A stretch of DNA of 46,620 bases from Microaerobacter geothermalis (lineage in GTDB: Bacteria > Bacillota > Bacilli > DSM-22679): contig NZ_JAKIHL010000029.1 of the NCBI RefSeq assembly GCF_021608135.1, forward strand, positions 1 to 46,620, written 5' to 3'. Below, piece by piece: positions 31,366 through 41,719 of the stretch; positions within the stretch are counted from its first letter, which is position 1, and every line of letters begins with the position of its first letter. The position numbers and the translations under genes are program-made. The notes under the pieces were generated by a model, which worked only from the letters and a program-made list of their open reading frames with translations, did no database searches and was not told the origin of the DNA.

Positions 31366-32402
31366 AGGGTAATCCCTCCAAACCTTACCCCTTTTTTCCC
31401 TTCAATGACTCGACCGATATAATAAGCTCTCTCATTTTGTTCGGATAGGAAATTCATGACGGGCATTACTTGCCCGTTGGGGATAACCAGAACCATTCCA
31501 ATTCCCATGTTAAATGTTCGGAACATCTCCTTTTTATCTATATTGCCATACTCTTCAATCAACTGAAATATAGCAGGAACGGGCCATGAACCGTAATCAA
31601 TTTCTACGGCAGCCCCATCCGGGAGAATCCTTGGAATATTTTCGATAAAACCGCCTCCGGTAATATGAGCCATTCCTTTTATATTAAATCGCTGAAGAAG
31701 GGACAAAATAGTTTTTACATAGATCCGGGTTGGGGTTAACAGTTCTTCTCCCAAAGTTTTTTCTAATTGAGGAATTTTCTGTTGGAGTGTAAGCCCTTGA
31801 TCTTGTATTAATACTTTTCTGACCAAGGAGTACCCATTGCTGTGGATTCCACTTGATGACAACCCAATTAACGCATCTCCTGGTGCAATTGTGCGCCCAT
31901 CCACCATTTTTTCCTTTTCGACAACACCGACAACAAATCCAGCAATATCGTATTCCCCTTCCCCATAGATCCCCGGCATTTCCGCTGTTTCACCACCGAT
32001 TAAAGCACAGCCCGCCTGTTTGCAGCCATCAGAAATCCCCTTTACAATCTCTTCAATTTTTTCGGGGATTACCTGATCACAAGCTAAATAGTCCAAAAAG
32101 AATAAGGGTTCAGCCCCCTGAACAACGATATCATTGACGCACATGGCCACTGCATCAATTCCGATGGTATCATGCCGGTTCATAGCAAAGGCGATCTTTA
32201 GCTTGGTTCCAACACCGTCAGTTCCAGAAACAAGTATTGGCTCCTTGTATTTTTTTGTATCTAAGGAAAAAAGGGCACCAAATCCTCCGATTTCCGTCAG
32301 AACTTCCGGGCGAAAAGTAGCCTTCACATGCTTTTTCATCCGATTTACCGCTTCATTGCCAGCGTCAATATTGACTCCAGCCTGTTTGTAGGCTTCACTC
32401 AT
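31362..32402 (-). CDS. purM: Phosphoribosylformylglycinamidine cyclo-ligase (AIR synthetase)
   Basis: A 346-residue ATP-dependent enzyme for step 5. It starts [67 protein letters not shown] and [16 protein letters not shown] are family signatures. A 15-base gap separates it from purF upstream; it overlaps purN downstream by 4 bases. Confidence 0.97.
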   Translation of the reverse strand: MSEAYKQAGVNIDAGNEAVNRMKKHVKATFRPEVLTEIGGFGALFSLDTKKYKEPILVSGTDGVGTKLKIAFAMNRHDTIGIDAVAMCVNDIVVQGAEPLFFLDYLACDQVIPEKIEEIVKGISDGCKQAGCALIGGETAEMPGIYGEGEYDIAGFVVGVVEKEKMVDGRTIAPGDALIGLSSSGIHSNGYSLVRKVLIQDQGLTLQQKIPQLEKTLGEELLTPTRIYVKTILSLLQRFNIKGMAHITGGGFIENIPRILPDGAAVEIDYGSWPVPAIFQLIEEYGNIDKKEMFRTFNMGIGMVLVIPNGQVMPVMNFLSEQNERAYYIGRVIEGKKGVRFGGITL

Positions 32403-32417
32403 GGTACCGTTCCTCCA

Positions 32418-33836
32418 TTAACATTTTTGGTATGGTTTTTGGGTATCTTCGTAGATCTCTGTCGGGTAAGAGCCATTAAAACATGCCAAACAGTGACCAC
32501 GATTGGGGTGCCCATTTGGACGACCAATAGCCTCAATCATGCCTTCAATGCTGAGAAATGACAGGGAATCCGCTCCAATTAACTGTCTGATTTCTTCCAC
32601 ACTTTTTTTGGATGCAACCAACTCTTCCCTTGTAGACGTATCAATTCCATAAAAACATGGATTTTTCACTGGAGGTGAACTAATTCGCACATGGACCTCT
32701 GTAGCCCCTGCTTCCCGAAGAAGATGGATAATATGTTTGCTCGTGGTTCCGCGAACGATAGAATCATCAATCATGACCACTCGTTTTCCTTCCACCACTT
32801 TTTTTACGGCACTCAGCTTCATCCGAACTCCTCTGGCCCTCATTTCCTGGCTGGGCTGAATAAAGGTTCTTCCAACATAGCGATTCTTGATCAGACCCAA
32901 TTCATATGGAATCCCCATGGCCTCGGCATATCCTATGGCTGCAGAAACACTTGAATCAGGCACCCCCGTAACCAAATCCGCTGCTACAGGCGCCTCTTCA
33001 GCCAATTTTCTGCCCAACTGTTTTCTCGCTTGATGAACGTTAATTCCGTCTATATCACTGTCCGGACGGGCAAAATAAATATATTCAAAGGTACAGATCG
33101 TTCGAGAAGTTTGTCCGGAAATTCTTTCTGAATGAAGGCCATTTTTATCGATCACCAGCATCTCTCCCGGCTCAATCTCCCTTTCATAGGCTGCACCGAT
33201 AGTATCAAAAGCACAGGTTTCTGAAGAAACGACATAACCGTCCCCAATCCTCCCAAGGGATAACGGCCTTAACCCATTGGGATCTAATGCGACGATTAAT
33301 TTATTGTCCGTCATGATCAAGAGAGCATAGGCTCCTTTAATCATCCGTAGGGACTCCCTTACGGAATCTTCAATCTTTTCATAACCGGAACGGGCAATTA
33401 AATGGGCAATCACTTCCGTGTCACTGGTGGTTTGAAATATGGATCCTTGTCTTTCCAACTGGTGCTTAACCTGATTGGCATTCACCAGGTTTCCATTATG
33501 GGCCAATGCCAATTGGCCTTGACTGTACTTAAAAATGAGGGGTTGGGCATTTTCCAGTTTGCTTTCGCCTGCTGTTGTGTATCGCACATGACCGATGGCC
33601 ATATTGCCATAAATCCGCTCCAGCTCCCCCCTTGAAAAAGCCTCTGTTACCAAACCCATCCCCCGGTGGGAGGTAAAGGACTCCCCATTGGAAGCGACAA
33701 TTCCGGCACTCTCCTGGCCCCGATGCTGTAGAGCGTGAAGACCGTAGTACGTAAGGTGAGGGGCTTCAGGGTGGTTAAACACCCCAAATACCCCACATTC
33801 TTCGTTTAATTTATCCCAGATCATGTCATCATGCAT
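32418..33836 (-). CDS. purF: Amidophosphoribosyltransferase (PRPP amidotransferase)
   Basis: A 472-residue enzyme for the committed step, making phosphoribosylamine from PRPP and glutamine. A 13-residue propeptide ([13 protein letters not shown]) precedes Cys14, which becomes the N-terminal nucleophile after self-cleavage, as in B. subtilis. Later Cys in [18 protein letters not shown] and GHCLACFNG match the ligands of the structural [4Fe-4S] cluster. PRPP loop [14 protein letters not shown] is present. ATG 33834-33836 lies 10 bases after GGGAGG and overlaps purL by 16 bases; the next ATG also overlaps the purL stop but is farther from the site. Confidence 0.96.
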   Translation of the reverse strand: MHDDMIWDKLNEECGVFGVFNHPEAPHLTYYGLHALQHRGQESAGIVASNGESFTSHRGMGLVTEAFSRGELERIYGNMAIGHVRYTTAGESKLENAQPLIFKYSQGQLALAHNGNLVNANQVKHQLERQGSIFQTTSDTEVIAHLIARSGYEKIEDSVRESLRMIKGAYALLIMTDNKLIVALDPNGLRPLSLGRIGDGYVVSSETCAFDTIGAAYEREIEPGEMLVIDKNGLHSERISGQTSRTICTFEYIYFARPDSDIDGINVHQARKQLGRKLAEEAPVAADLVTGVPDSSVSAAIGYAEAMGIPYELGLIKNRYVGRTFIQPSQEMRARGVRMKLSAVKKVVEGKRVVMIDDSIVRGTTSKHIIHLLREAGATEVHVRISSPPVKNPCFYGIDTSTREELVASKKSVEEIRQLIGADSLSFLSIEGMIEAIGRPNGHPNRGHCLACFNGSYPTEIYEDTQKPYQKC

Positions 33837-36055
33837 GGAATGGCATCCTCCCAGAGCGCCTTCAGGTCTGAAAGCGAAGAATCAATTACCGTCTCCTGAT
33901 TTACCTTAATTTTAACTGTATTTCCACCGATAGTTCCTTCTCCTTCAATCGGAACTCCAAATGTTTGAGCCAAACGGGTGATTTCCTCTTTGTTTTCTTT
34001 ACTAGTGCTGATGAGAATGCGGGACTGTGATTCGCTGAAGAGGGCGATATCGGGGCGCAGGGAAGTATTTAAATGAAGCTCTGCCCCGAGATTTTTTTCA
34101 AAGCAGGACTCTGCCAAGGAAACGGCTAATCCCCCTTCTGCAATATCATGGGCACTTTGTACCAAGCCCATGCGAATCCCCTCCAACACCATCTGCTGCA
34201 GATTTTTTTCCTTTTGCAAATCCAAGACTGGAGGACGGCCGCTAATGTTTCCGTTGATCAGTTTCTGATATTCGCTGCCGCCGAGTTCCTCCCTTGTTTC
34301 CCCTAGAAGGAAAACCAAATCTCCTTCCTGCTTAAAGGATTGAGTGGTAATATGATTCACATCCCGGATGAGCCCAACCATCCCTACCACAGGAGTTGGA
34401 TATACCGCTTCTCCCTTTGTCTCGTTATAGAAGCTTACATTTCCGCCGATAACCGGAGTGTTCAAATAGGAACATGCCTTGCTCATGCCATCAACGGCCT
34501 TTTCAAATTGCCAAAAGATATCTGGTTTCTCGGGATTGCCAAAGTTTAAACAGTCTGTTACAGCCAAGGGTTCTCCTCCAGAACAAACGATATTTCTAGC
34601 TGCTTCGGCCACGGCAATGGCACCGCCGGTTTCCGGATCAAGATAAACATAGCGTGCATTACAATCCGTAACCATCGCCAATGCCTTCCTTGTTCCGCGA
34701 ATGGTAATTACCGCTGCATCTGAACCGGGACAAACGGCAGTGCTGGTTCTTACCATATGGTCATATTGATGATAAACCCATTTTTTGCTGGCAATGGTGG
34801 GACTTCCTAATATATTTTTTAATATTTCTTCATATGATTTGGGTTCGGAAATCGCAGCTAGAACATCTATATTTGCAAATTCCTGATAATATTGAGGAGT
34901 TTGAGAGGGTTTATAATAAACCGGTGCACCATCCACCAGACTGTTCACCGGCATATCCGCCACCACTTCCCCTTTATGGAGAAGCCGGAGTCGTCCGTCA
35001 TCGGTTACCTTCCCCACCACAGCAGACAACAGCCCCCACTTTTTAAACAGTTGGGCAACTTCTTCTTCCTTGCCCCTTTCCACTACAATTAACATTCTTT
35101 CCTGGGATTCGGAGAGCATGATTTCGTAAGGGGTCATTCCCGGTTCCCTTTGAGGGACAAGATCCAGATTTAGCTCCACTCCGTTCCCTGCTTTGCATGC
35201 CATTTCAGCACTGGAGCAAGTGAGTCCTGCAGCACCCATATCCTGAATCCCCAATACCATACCTTTATCAATCAATTCCAGACATGCTTCCAACAATAAT
35301 TTCTCCATGAAGGGATCTCCCACCTGAACGGCAGGACGCTTGGCTTCAGAGGATTCATTTAATTCTTCAGAAGCAAAAGTGGCTCCATGGATACCATCTC
35401 TTCCGGTGCTTGCCCCTACATAAATCACCGGATTTCCTATTCCTTTGGCCACTCCTTTTTGAATCTTGTCATGGTCAATAATGCCGACACACATGGCATT
35501 CACCAAAGGATTTCCTTCATAGCAGGGATCAAAATAAATTTCTCCTCCTACTGTTGGAATTCCGACACAGTTACCATATCCAGCAATCCCCTCAACCACA
35601 TGTTCAAACAAATATTTGACCTTGGCTTTATCCAGGTGACCGAAACGAAGGGAATTTAATAGGGCGACGGGGCGAGCACCCATGGAAAATACGTCGCGGA
35701 TGATTCCCCCCACACCGGTAGCAGCCCCCTGATAAGGTTCTATGGCTGATGGGTGATTGTGACTTTCTATTTTAAAGACCACAGCTTGGTTATCACCAAT
35801 ATCTACGATGCCAGCTCCTTCTCCAGGTCCTTGTAAAACCTTTTCCCCTTTCGTAGGAAAACGACGCAAAACCGGCTTGGAATTTTTATAGCTGCAGTGC
35901 TCACTCCACATCACGCTATATACTCCAGTTTCCGTATAATTGGGTCTTCTCCCTAGGATCTCTACAACCCGGTTATATTCCTCATCGCTTAAACCCATAT
36001 CCCGATACAATTTGTGCTCAAACACCTGATTAGCTGTTGGTTCCTTTATGCTCAC
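33821..36055 (-). CDS. purL: Phosphoribosylformylglycinamidine synthase subunit PurL
   Basis: A 744-residue synthetase subunit for step 4. It acts with PurQ (ammonia donor) and PurS (bridge). It shows [51 protein letters not shown]-like [10 protein letters not shown], and in the second half NVSFYNE and SAHDIAEGG. It is the short, small-type PurL of Gram-positive bacteria (about 740), not the 1300-residue fused form. The start is GTG 36053-36055, about 8 bases after GGAGGGG; purQ ends 2 bases upstream. A TTG six codons earlier lies in the ribosome site. Confidence 0.96.
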   Translation of the reverse strand: MSIKEPTANQVFEHKLYRDMGLSDEEYNRVVEILGRRPNYTETGVYSVMWSEHCSYKNSKPVLRRFPTKGEKVLQGPGEGAGIVDIGDNQAVVFKIESHNHPSAIEPYQGAATGVGGIIRDVFSMGARPVALLNSLRFGHLDKAKVKYLFEHVVEGIAGYGNCVGIPTVGGEIYFDPCYEGNPLVNAMCVGIIDHDKIQKGVAKGIGNPVIYVGASTGRDGIHGATFASEELNESSEAKRPAVQVGDPFMEKLLLEACLELIDKGMVLGIQDMGAAGLTCSSAEMACKAGNGVELNLDLVPQREPGMTPYEIMLSESQERMLIVVERGKEEEVAQLFKKWGLLSAVVGKVTDDGRLRLLHKGEVVADMPVNSLVDGAPVYYKPSQTPQYYQEFANIDVLAAISEPKSYEEILKNILGSPTIASKKWVYHQYDHMVRTSTAVCPGSDAAVITIRGTRKALAMVTDCNARYVYLDPETGGAIAVAEAARNIVCSGGEPLAVTDCLNFGNPEKPDIFWQFEKAVDGMSKACSYLNTPVIGGNVSFYNETKGEAVYPTPVVGMVGLIRDVNHITTQSFKQEGDLVFLLGETREELGGSEYQKLINGNISGRPPVLDLQKEKNLQQMVLEGIRMGLVQSAHDIAEGGLAVSLAESCFEKNLGAELHLNTSLRPDIALFSESQSRILISTSKENKEEITRLAQTFGVPIEGEGTIGGNTVKIKVNQETVIDSSLSDLKALWEDAIPCMMT

Positions 36056-36057
36056 GA

Positions 36058-36729
36058 TTAATCTCCCCTCCAATAGCGGATGATGGAATGAAACATTCCC
36101 TTTCCGTCTTCTGAGCCCAGTAATGTGTGAACCGCCCTTTCCGGGTGGGGCATCATCCCCAACACGTTTCCCTTTTTATTCGTAATACCGGCAATATTAT
36201 CGATTGAACCATTCGGATTATGCAGATAACGAAAAACAATTTGACGATTCTCCCTTAAATTTTTTAATGTCTCTTCATCACAGTAGTAATTTCCTTCACC
36301 ATGGGCAATCGGTATGGATATTTCCTCCCCCAGTTCATATTGGTTGGTAAAGGGAGTATGATTGTTCTCCACCGTAAGGGGGGTATATTTACATGAGAAT
36401 TTTAACCCCTCATTTCTTCTCATCGCTCCGGGAAGTAATCCGGCTTCCAGCAAAATCTGAAATCCATTGCATACTCCCATCACCAACTTACCCTTTTCGG
36501 CAGCTTCCACCACTTCGGCCATCACAGGTGCAAATCTGGCAATGGCACCGGAGCGTAAATAGTCACCATAAGAAAATCCGCCGGGAAGGAATATCGCATC
36601 GTATTCCTCCAAACCGGAGTCGGAATGCCATATATAATTGACTGTCACCCCATCCATGCAGTCTTCAATGGCATTGTACATATCCATATCACAGTTGGAA
36701 CCAGGGAAAACGATGACTGCGCATTTCAT
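36058..36729 (-). CDS. purQ: Phosphoribosylformylglycinamidine synthase, glutaminase subunit PurQ
   Basis: A 223-residue class I glutamine amidotransferase. The nucleophile Cys is in [16 protein letters not shown] (about 84-99), and the His-Glu pair is in [10 protein letters not shown]. It supplies ammonia to PurL. It starts [16 protein letters not shown] at ATG 36727-36729, 3 bases after purS ends. Confidence 0.96.
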   Translation of the reverse strand: MKCAVIVFPGSNCDMDMYNAIEDCMDGVTVNYIWHSDSGLEEYDAIFLPGGFSYGDYLRSGAIARFAPVMAEVVEAAEKGKLVMGVCNGFQILLEAGLLPGAMRRNEGLKFSCKYTPLTVENNHTPFTNQYELGEEISIPIAHGEGNYYCDEETLKNLRENRQIVFRYLHNPNGSIDNIAGITNKKGNVLGMMPHPERAVHTLLGSEDGKGMFHSIIRYWRGD

Positions 36730-36732
36730 CCA

Positions 36733-36981
36733 TTATCCCTCCATCAGGTCAAAGCGGTAATCTTCAATCACCGTATTGGCCAGTAGTTTCTCACACATCT
36801 CTTTGACTCGTTCTTCAGCCATTTTTCTTGATTCGGCTTCGAGGGTAACTTCCATGTACTTTCCGATTCTTACCTCATCCACTTCATCAAATCCGAGGGA
36901 AAAAAGAGCATGTTTTACCGCATTCCCTTGAGGATCCAATACACTTTGTTTTAAAGTAATATAAATCATTGCTTTATACAT
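36733..36981 (-). CDS. purS: Phosphoribosylformylglycinamidine synthase subunit PurS
   Basis: An 82-residue subunit that joins PurL and PurQ. LKQSVLDPQGNAVKHAL, the conserved N-terminal signature, and the LANTVIEDYRFDL end are present. The ATG 36979-36981 overlaps the purC end by 8 bases, with GGGAGGGG inside purC. Confidence 0.95.
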   Translation of the reverse strand: MYKAMIYITLKQSVLDPQGNAVKHALFSLGFDEVDEVRIGKYMEVTLEAESRKMAEERVKEMCEKLLANTVIEDYRFDLMEG

Positions 36982-37693
36982 TCGCTACCCCTCCCAAGCG
37001 TTTTAATATTTCCCGATAGGCATTTTCCACTCCGCCTAAATCTCTGCGAAAACGATCTTTATCCAATTTTTCATTCGTCGTGGAATCCCAGAAACGGCAG
37101 GTATCCGGGGAAATTTCGTCGGCTAAAATCAATTCCCCTTCATCTGTTATTCCAAATTCCAATTTAAAATCTACTAATATCACTTTTCTATCCAATAGAA
37201 AGGGCTTTAAAATATCATTGATCCGAAGAGCCATTTCTTTCATTTTTTTTAATTGCTGCAGTTCGGCTAATTCCAACACAGCCACATGGTCTTCGTTAAT
37301 AAGGGGATCTCCTAAAGCATCGTTTTTATAATATAGTTCAACAACCGGTTGCTTTATTTCTGTTCCCTCTTCCAGTCCCAGGCGCTTTGCCATAGAACCG
37401 GCAGCAATATTACGAACAACCACTTCCAGGGGAAGAATCTTTACCTTTTTGACTATTTGTTCGGTGGGGGATAATGACTGAATATAGTGGTTCTCTATCC
37501 CTTTTTCACTCAACATTTTGAAAAAGATGGAACTAATCCGATTGTTTAACTCACCCTTGCCGAGAATAGTTCCCTTCTTTTCTCCATTAAAGGCAGTGGC
37601 ATCGTCCTTATATTCCACCCAATAGACATTCCTATCGTTTGTCTTGTAAATTTTCTTCGCTTTCCCCTCATAAAGCAGTTCCAACTTCTCCAT
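36974..37693 (-). CDS. purC: SAICAR synthetase
   Basis: A 239-residue enzyme joining CAIR and aspartate with ATP (step 7). It starts with ELLYEGKAKKIYKT; EYKDDATAFNGEKKG, LPLEVVVRNIAAGS, LVDFKLEFG and LADEISPDTCRFWD are signature segments. Upstream (toward purB) a 319-base gap holds repeat copy C and the 51-bp repeat; downstream it overlaps purS. The ATG 37691-37693 has GATGAGGGG upstream. Confidence 0.97.
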   Translation of the reverse strand: MEKLELLYEGKAKKIYKTNDRNVYWVEYKDDATAFNGEKKGTILGKGELNNRISSIFFKMLSEKGIENHYIQSLSPTEQIVKKVKILPLEVVVRNIAAGSMAKRLGLEEGTEIKQPVVELYYKNDALGDPLINEDHVAVLELAELQQLKKMKEMALRINDILKPFLLDRKVILVDFKLEFGITDEGELILADEISPDTCRFWDSTTNEKLDKDRFRRDLGGVENAYREILKRLGGVANV

Positions 37694-37733
37694 GAGCCCC
37701 TCATCCCTTTCACAAATTATTTCGATATACTTC

Positions 37734-37944
37734 TATAGATGTGGAATTAAAAATTCACACGTCTGCTAGTCGAATTCGCGAAGAAGCGATTAATGTCCGT
37801 TCCAAGACTAAAAATCGGAGCCCTCAAAAACATCTGGGTAATTCGATGATGGAGTCAGTTTGAGGGCTAATTCCCGATCTTTAGCCTCTTCACTAAGTAC
37901 GAATTCGAAGGCTGTCCTTAGTGAATTCTTTAATTCCATCTATA
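37734..37944. repeat. Structured long-hairpin repeat, copy C (- sense)
   Basis: A full-length copy (core 37743-37937) read on the minus strand, in the purC-purB gap. Relative to copy A, paired positions have changed together: in P1 C-G became T-A, in P2 G-C became A-T, in P3 A-T became T-A. The apical motifs CTGACTCCATC and CCCAGATGTT are kept. Both ends are flanked by ATCTATA or TATAGAT. Confidence 0.85.
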
Positions 37945-37966
37945 TATAAAAGTGAAACTAAACATC

Positions 37967-38017
37967 CATGACCCGAAGGGTCACAAATTGATATGAAAAT
38001 GTTATTTTCATATCAAA
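37967..38017. repeat. 51-bp double-hairpin repeat, copy 2
   Basis: Identical to 2092-2142. Its end overlaps the purB stop codon (38013-38015), so on the purB transcript the long 12-bp-arm hairpin begins at the stop. With no T run after it, it looks more like a 3'-end stabiliser or processing site than a terminator. Confidence 0.8.
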
Positions 38018-39305
38018 GATTCAGCCGTTCAAATATCGTATCTACATGCTTTAAATGCCATTGATAATTAAAACAATCATCCAGTTCTTCTTTAGACAAA
38101 TATTGAGGAATCACAGATTCTTTCTCGATGATTTCTCTGAATGAACGCTGTTCTTCCCATGCCTGCATCGCCCGTGGCTGAACCAGATCATAAGCATCTT
38201 CCCGGCTTAATCCTTTGTCAATCAGTTTTAAAAGCACCCGCTGGGAATAAATTAAGCCGAAGGTACGATCCATATTTCGTTTCATGTTTTCCGGGAATAC
38301 AGTCAAGTTGTCTATAATATTGGCAAAACGATGCAGCATGTAATTTAACAAAATCGTAGCATCGGGTAGTATTACCCGCTCCACTGAGGAATGGGAAATA
38401 TCCCGTTCATGCCATAATGGAACATTTTCATAGGCGGATAGCATGTAACCACGAATGACCCGAGCCAATCCCGTCATGTTTTCTGAACCGATGGGATTCC
38501 TTTTGTGAGGCATCGCAGATGATCCCTTTTGCCCTTTAACGAAGGCTTCCTCCACTTCCCGTGTCTCACTTTTTTGTAAACCACGGATTTCCACAGCAAA
38601 CTTCTCAATGGATGTAGCAATTAGAGCTAAAGTGGACATATACCTTGCATGGCGGTCCCTCTGCAGGGTTTGCGTTGAAATTGGAGCTGCATTCAAACCT
38701 AACTTTTCACAAACATACTGTTCGATAAAGGGATCAATGTTGGCATAGGTTCCTACGGCTCCAGAGATTTTTCCCACTCTGACCTCTTCCGCCGCCTGTT
38801 TAAAGCGTTCCAGATTTCTCGCCATTTCTGCATACCACAGGGCCATTTTAAGTCCAAAGGTCGTTGGTTCAGCATGGACTCCATGGGTTCTTCCCATCAT
38901 CACCGTATATTTATGTTCCTTGGCCTTGTTCTTCAAAACATTAAGAAATCGCTCCAAATCCCTCAAGAGAATTTCATTGGCTTGTTTTAACAAATATGAA
39001 AGGGCTGTATCCACGACATCCGTTGAGGTAAGGCCATAATGAATCCATTTTTTTTCCTCACCAAGGGTTTCGGAAACGGCTCTGGTGAAGGCAACAACAT
39101 CATGACGGGTTTCCTGCTCGATTTCATAGATTCGATCAATATGAAAGGAAGCATGGTCCCAAAGCTTTTTTACATCTTCTTCTGGAATATGCCCCAGCTT
39201 GGACCAGGCTTCACAAGCAAGAATCTCCACCTTTAACCATGCCTGAAACTTGTTTTCCTCTGTCCAGATTGCACCCATTTCCGGTCGGGTATAACGTTCA
39301 ATCAT
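38013..39305 (-). CDS. purB: Adenylosuccinate lyase
   Basis: A 430-residue member of the fumarase/aspartase superfamily. It catalyses SAICAR to AICAR and adenylosuccinate to AMP. It starts [30 protein letters not shown] carries the catalytic His, and the signature [12 protein letters not shown] carries the mobile-loop Ser. ATG 39303-39305 lies 8 bases after GGAGG and overlaps the purK stop (ATGA); the 8-codon upstream extension is rejected. Length matches B. subtilis PurB. Confidence 0.97.
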   Translation of the reverse strand: MIERYTRPEMGAIWTEENKFQAWLKVEILACEAWSKLGHIPEEDVKKLWDHASFHIDRIYEIEQETRHDVVAFTRAVSETLGEEKKWIHYGLTSTDVVDTALSYLLKQANEILLRDLERFLNVLKNKAKEHKYTVMMGRTHGVHAEPTTFGLKMALWYAEMARNLERFKQAAEEVRVGKISGAVGTYANIDPFIEQYVCEKLGLNAAPISTQTLQRDRHARYMSTLALIATSIEKFAVEIRGLQKSETREVEEAFVKGQKGSSAMPHKRNPIGSENMTGLARVIRGYMLSAYENVPLWHERDISHSSVERVILPDATILLNYMLHRFANIIDNLTVFPENMKRNMDRTFGLIYSQRVLLKLIDKGLSREDAYDLVQPRAMQAWEEQRSFREIIEKESVIPQYLSKEELDDCFNYQWHLKHVDTIFERLNL

Positions 39306-40465
39306 CGTACATCCTCCGTTTTCTTCCATATTTTTAATTGGTCAATGATTTGTAAGGCCACTTCGGTGGTCTCTGCTAAAACATTAAGATGCCCCATCTT
39401 TCTTTTAGGTTTTGCTCCCTTCTTCCCATATAAATGAATTTTTATATTGGGGGGGAATTCAGCTATTTTCTCAACAACCTGATTGACATGTTCACCTAAA
39501 ATATTGACCATTACCACAGGTGATAACAGCTGAGTTGATCCAAGGGGTAAATTGCAAATCGCTCTAAGATGCTGCTCAAATTGAGAAGTCACGCAAGCAT
39601 CATAGGTATAATGTCCAGAATTATGAGGCCTTGGAGCCAGTTCGTTTACATATATCCTTCCATCTCCGGTTAAAAACATCTCAACGGCAATTAGTCCAAC
39701 GACCTGTAATCCCTCAGCAATCCGTTTCCCAATCTCTCGCGCTTCACTTTCGACTCGTTGACCAATTCTTGCCGGAACAAGGGATTGATGCAAAATATTG
39801 TTCCGGTGTATATTTTCAGCCACAGGAAAGAATTCCATCTCTCCACTTTGCCTTCTTGCCACAATCACGGAAATTTCTTTTTCAAATGGAACAAACTGTT
39901 CCAAAATGAGTTCACGATCATGTTGAACAAGCAGTTGAAAGGCGCTTTCGGCATCTTCCGGTTTTTTTAAAACAATCTGTCCTTTCCCATCATAGCCTCC
40001 CGTTGCCGTCTTTAATATAGATGGAGTTCCGATTGCCTTTAATCCATCAAACAGATCTTGGCGGCTTCTAATCACATGAAACGGTGCAACGGGAACCTTT
40101 AATTCCATGAGAGCCTCTTTCTCTCTGATTCGATGCTGGGTGAAAAACAGCAGCCGGCTCCCCTGGGGAACAAAGGAGTGTTTTCCCAATGCTTCTGCAA
40201 CTAACGAACTTACATTTTCAAATTCATAAGTAATGACATCACACCGTGAAGCCATTTCCTTTGCCTGTTCCACGTCGTCATAGGAAGCGACAAATTGATA
40301 GTCAGCCACTTGACCACAAGGGGAATTTTCAGTTGGATCAAGTGTGATAAATTGGTATCCCATCCTTCTCCCTTCAAGGGCCATCATCCTGCCTAATTGT
40401 CCCCCTCCAAGGATACCAATGGTGCTTCCAGGAAGAATGGTTTTTGTTTTTTTATCCACGCTCAT
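39302..40465 (-). CDS. purK: N5-carboxyaminoimidazole ribonucleotide synthase
   Basis: A 387-residue ATP-grasp enzyme making N5-CAIR from AIR, bicarbonate and ATP. It shows [22 protein letters not shown] (nucleotide-binding start; about 16-37), [11 protein letters not shown] and [16 protein letters not shown]. It overlaps purE by 4 bases and purB by 4 bases. Confidence 0.96.
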   Translation of the reverse strand: MSVDKKTKTILPGSTIGILGGGQLGRMMALEGRRMGYQFITLDPTENSPCGQVADYQFVASYDDVEQAKEMASRCDVITYEFENVSSLVAEALGKHSFVPQGSRLLFFTQHRIREKEALMELKVPVAPFHVIRSRQDLFDGLKAIGTPSILKTATGGYDGKGQIVLKKPEDAESAFQLLVQHDRELILEQFVPFEKEISVIVARRQSGEMEFFPVAENIHRNNILHQSLVPARIGQRVESEAREIGKRIAEGLQVVGLIAVEMFLTGDGRIYVNELAPRPHNSGHYTYDACVTSQFEQHLRAICNLPLGSTQLLSPVVMVNILGEHVNQVVEKIAEFPPNIKIHLYGKKGAKPKRKMGHLNVLAETTEVALQIIDQLKIWKKTEDVR

Positions 40466-40950
40466 GCCAATTCACTTTCCTCCAAAACCTTTTGTTTTAT
40501 TTTTTCTCTCCGTGCTTTTACTTTCACTTGAATATGTGGATACTTAATTCCTAAAATCTCTGCTGCCAAAAGACCAGCATTGATCGCTCCTGCTTTGCCA
40601 ATGGCTACGGTAGCCACTGGTACTCCTCCTGGCATTTGAACAATGGAGAGCAATGAATCCAAACCATTTAAGGTAGATGATTTAACAGGGACACCAATGA
40701 CGGGCAATTCCGTTTTCGAAGCAACCATCCCTGGAAGATGAGCAGCTCCTCCAGCCCCAGCAATGATGACTTCCAATCCACGTTCTTTTGCGGTTTCAGC
40801 ATATCGAAACATCATGTCAGGAGTACGGTGGGCTGACACCACTTTTTTTTCGTATGGAATTTGCAATTCTTCCAGTGTATTGCATGTTTCCTTCATGGTT
40901 TCCCAATCAGAAGTACTTCCCATAATCACGCCTACTAATGTTTTATTCAT
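40462..40950 (-). CDS. purE: N5-carboxyaminoimidazole ribonucleotide mutase
   Basis: A 162-residue class I PurE that converts N5-CAIR to [18 protein letters not shown] (about 5-18), SAHRTPD with the catalytic His, [11 protein letters not shown] and [24 protein letters not shown] are diagnostic. First gene of the operon. The ATG 40948-40950 lies 10 bases after GAGGGGG. A fragment of the structured repeat lies within the leader just upstream. Confidence 0.97.
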   Translation of the reverse strand: MNKTLVGVIMGSTSDWETMKETCNTLEELQIPYEKKVVSAHRTPDMMFRYAETAKERGLEVIIAGAGGAAHLPGMVASKTELPVIGVPVKSSTLNGLDSLLSIVQMPGGVPVATVAIGKAGAINAGLLAAEILGIKYPHIQVKVKARREKIKQKVLEESELA

Positions 40951-40974
40951 TTATACCAAACCCCCTCTTGCATG

Positions 40975-41026
40975 TTCCCTCAATAACATCTGGGTATTTG
41001 AACGATGGAGTCAGTTCTCCTGTTCC
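40975..41026. repeat. Structured repeat, fragment D (apical part only, - sense)
   Basis: The minus strand keeps CTGACTCCATC, then an 8-9 base variable part, CCCAGATGTT and TTGAGGG, the apical loop and 3' half of P4 of the larger repeats. Arms P1-P3 are gone. It sits in the purE leader between the terminator and the ribosome site. Confidence 0.7.
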
Positions 41027-41045
41027 GCCTAAATCATTCGGTTTG

Positions 41046-41106
41046 ACAAAGGAAACAGAAAACCCAGGCGGGTAGATTTTTGAAGAAACCTACCCGCCTG
41101 GGTTTT
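41046..41106 (-). terminator. Leader terminator of the pur operon (riboswitch expression platform)
   Basis: A perfect 17-bp hairpin (arms 41059-41075 and 41090-41106, sequence AAAACCCAGGCGGGTAG and complement) with a 14-base loop, followed by TTTTCTGTTTCC on the minus strand. It is about 110 bases downstream of the aptamer, and inside the leader, so it can stop transcription before purE. How aptamer folding couples to it is not obvious; GGACC/GGTCC segments between them could pair. Confidence 0.85.
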
Positions 41107-41214
41107 TATCCCTTCGGTGTAGTAATAGCCAAAATGACCATACCTGGACCGCTTGGACCGTTCAATCAATTGAATATTAATACCCCATTGATCACGGAAC
41201 CCTAGGTCCACTTT

Positions 41215-41284
41215 CCTCGTAGTCCGAAAATTTACGGTTTTCGGGTAGAGACTTTCGGGCCATATTCCCAAATTTATACGAGTT
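41215..41284 (-). ncRNA. Purine riboswitch (guanine class)
   Basis: P1 pairs CTCGTA with TACGAG. P2 is short (GGG/CCC plus A/U and wobble pairs) around loop AATATGG. J2/3 reads TCTCTACC. P3 is CCGAAAA/TTTTCGG around loop CCGTAAA. The 3' junction reads GGACTACGAG; the C in GACTAC is at the position that pairs with the ligand (C74 in xpt), which indicates guanine or hypoxanthine rather than adenine. It lies between the pur promoter and the leader terminator, so it should lower purEKBCSQLFMNHD expression when guanine is plentiful. Confidence 0.93.
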
Positions 41285-41317
41285 ATATTTTTTACATATT
41301 CTCATATCTGCATCCCT

Positions 41318-41346
41318 AGTGTATCAGGGTTAATATAAAATTTCAA
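41318..41346 (-). promoter_or_regulatory. Sigma-A promoter of the pur operon
   Basis: Minus-strand TTGAAA (41341-41346), 17 bases, TACACT (41318-41323). The predicted start at about 41311 is just upstream of the purine riboswitch. Confidence 0.75.
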
Positions 41347-41350
41347 CCTT

Positions 41351-41415
41351 TTTTCCGAACGTTTAATAGACAATTAATATAAATATTCGTTTTTACCTAA
41401 AAAATGTTCGGAAAA
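41351..41415. promoter_or_regulatory. PurR operator region (PurBox-like sites)
   Basis: Three sites resemble the B. subtilis PurBox AWWWCCGAACWWT: TTTTCCGAACGTT on the + strand (41351-41363); a weaker minus-strand site centred on ACGAAT (41383-41395); and TTTTCCGAACATT on the minus strand (41403-41415). The first two are in opposite orientation, about 19 bases apart, close to the spacing of known PurBox pairs. They lie directly upstream of the -35. No purR gene is in the window. Confidence 0.7.
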
Positions 41416-41449
41416 TAAAACAGCCCCGACAGATAAAAGCTGCCGAGAC
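41411..41449 (-). terminator. Intrinsic terminator of tRNA-Lys
   Basis: Stem CGGCAG/CTGTCG (one wobble) with a 7-base loop, followed by GGGGCTGTTTTATTTT on the minus strand, 16 bases past the tRNA. It abuts the outermost PurBox. Confidence 0.6.
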
Positions 41450-41464
41450 CATTGGGAATATGTA

Positions 41465-41540
41465 TGGTGAGCCATGAAGGACTCGAACCTTCGACACCCT
41501 GATTAAAAGTCAGGTGCTCTACCAACTGAGCTAATGGCTC
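41465..41540 (-). tRNA. tRNA-Lys (anticodon UUU)
   Basis: A 76-nt cloverleaf on the minus strand with encoded CCA. Acceptor arm GAGCCAT/ATGGCTC, D-loop AGCTCAGTTGGTAGAGC, anticodon arm CTGACTTTTAATCAG (anticodon TTT) and T arm GAAGGTTCGAGTCCTTC. A promoter and a terminator flank it, so it appears to be a single-gene unit. Confidence 0.97.
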
Positions 41541-41560
41541 AAATATCAACAACGTTTATT

Positions 41561-41589
41561 ATATTAACAAATTCGACAAGGAAAGACAA
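41561..41589 (-). promoter_or_regulatory. Probable promoter of tRNA-Lys
   Basis: Minus-strand TTGTCT (41584-41589), 17 bases, TAATAT (41561-41566), about 20 bases before the tRNA 5' end. Confidence 0.5.
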
Positions 41590-41629
41590 GGGCTAATTTA
41601 TTCCAATTCTGGACAAGGACGATGGTGAA

Positions 41630-41676
41630 AATAAGGGAGCCCCTCTCATTTCCTTTACGGGATTGAGAAGGGCTCC
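41630..41676 (-). terminator. Intrinsic terminator of the agr operon
   Basis: A 13-bp stem (GGAGCCCTTCTCA with TGAGAGGGGCTCC, one G-T pair) and 15-base loop, followed by CTTATTTTC on the minus strand, 43 bases past the agrD stop. Confidence 0.85.
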
Positions 41677-41719
41677 AGTTAGACCTCTTCCTCTGTTTTC
41701 AACTTCTTAGAAGTAGACC

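Noticed and set aside
37734-38017. CRISPR array in the purC-purB gap
   Set aside because: The repeats are nested inverted arms and single copies, not direct repeats with spacers, and no cas genes are present.
41029-41271. 80-codon minus-strand reading frame upstream of purE
   Set aside because: It covers the riboswitch aptamer and terminator hairpin; structure explains the sequence, and the peptide resembles nothing.
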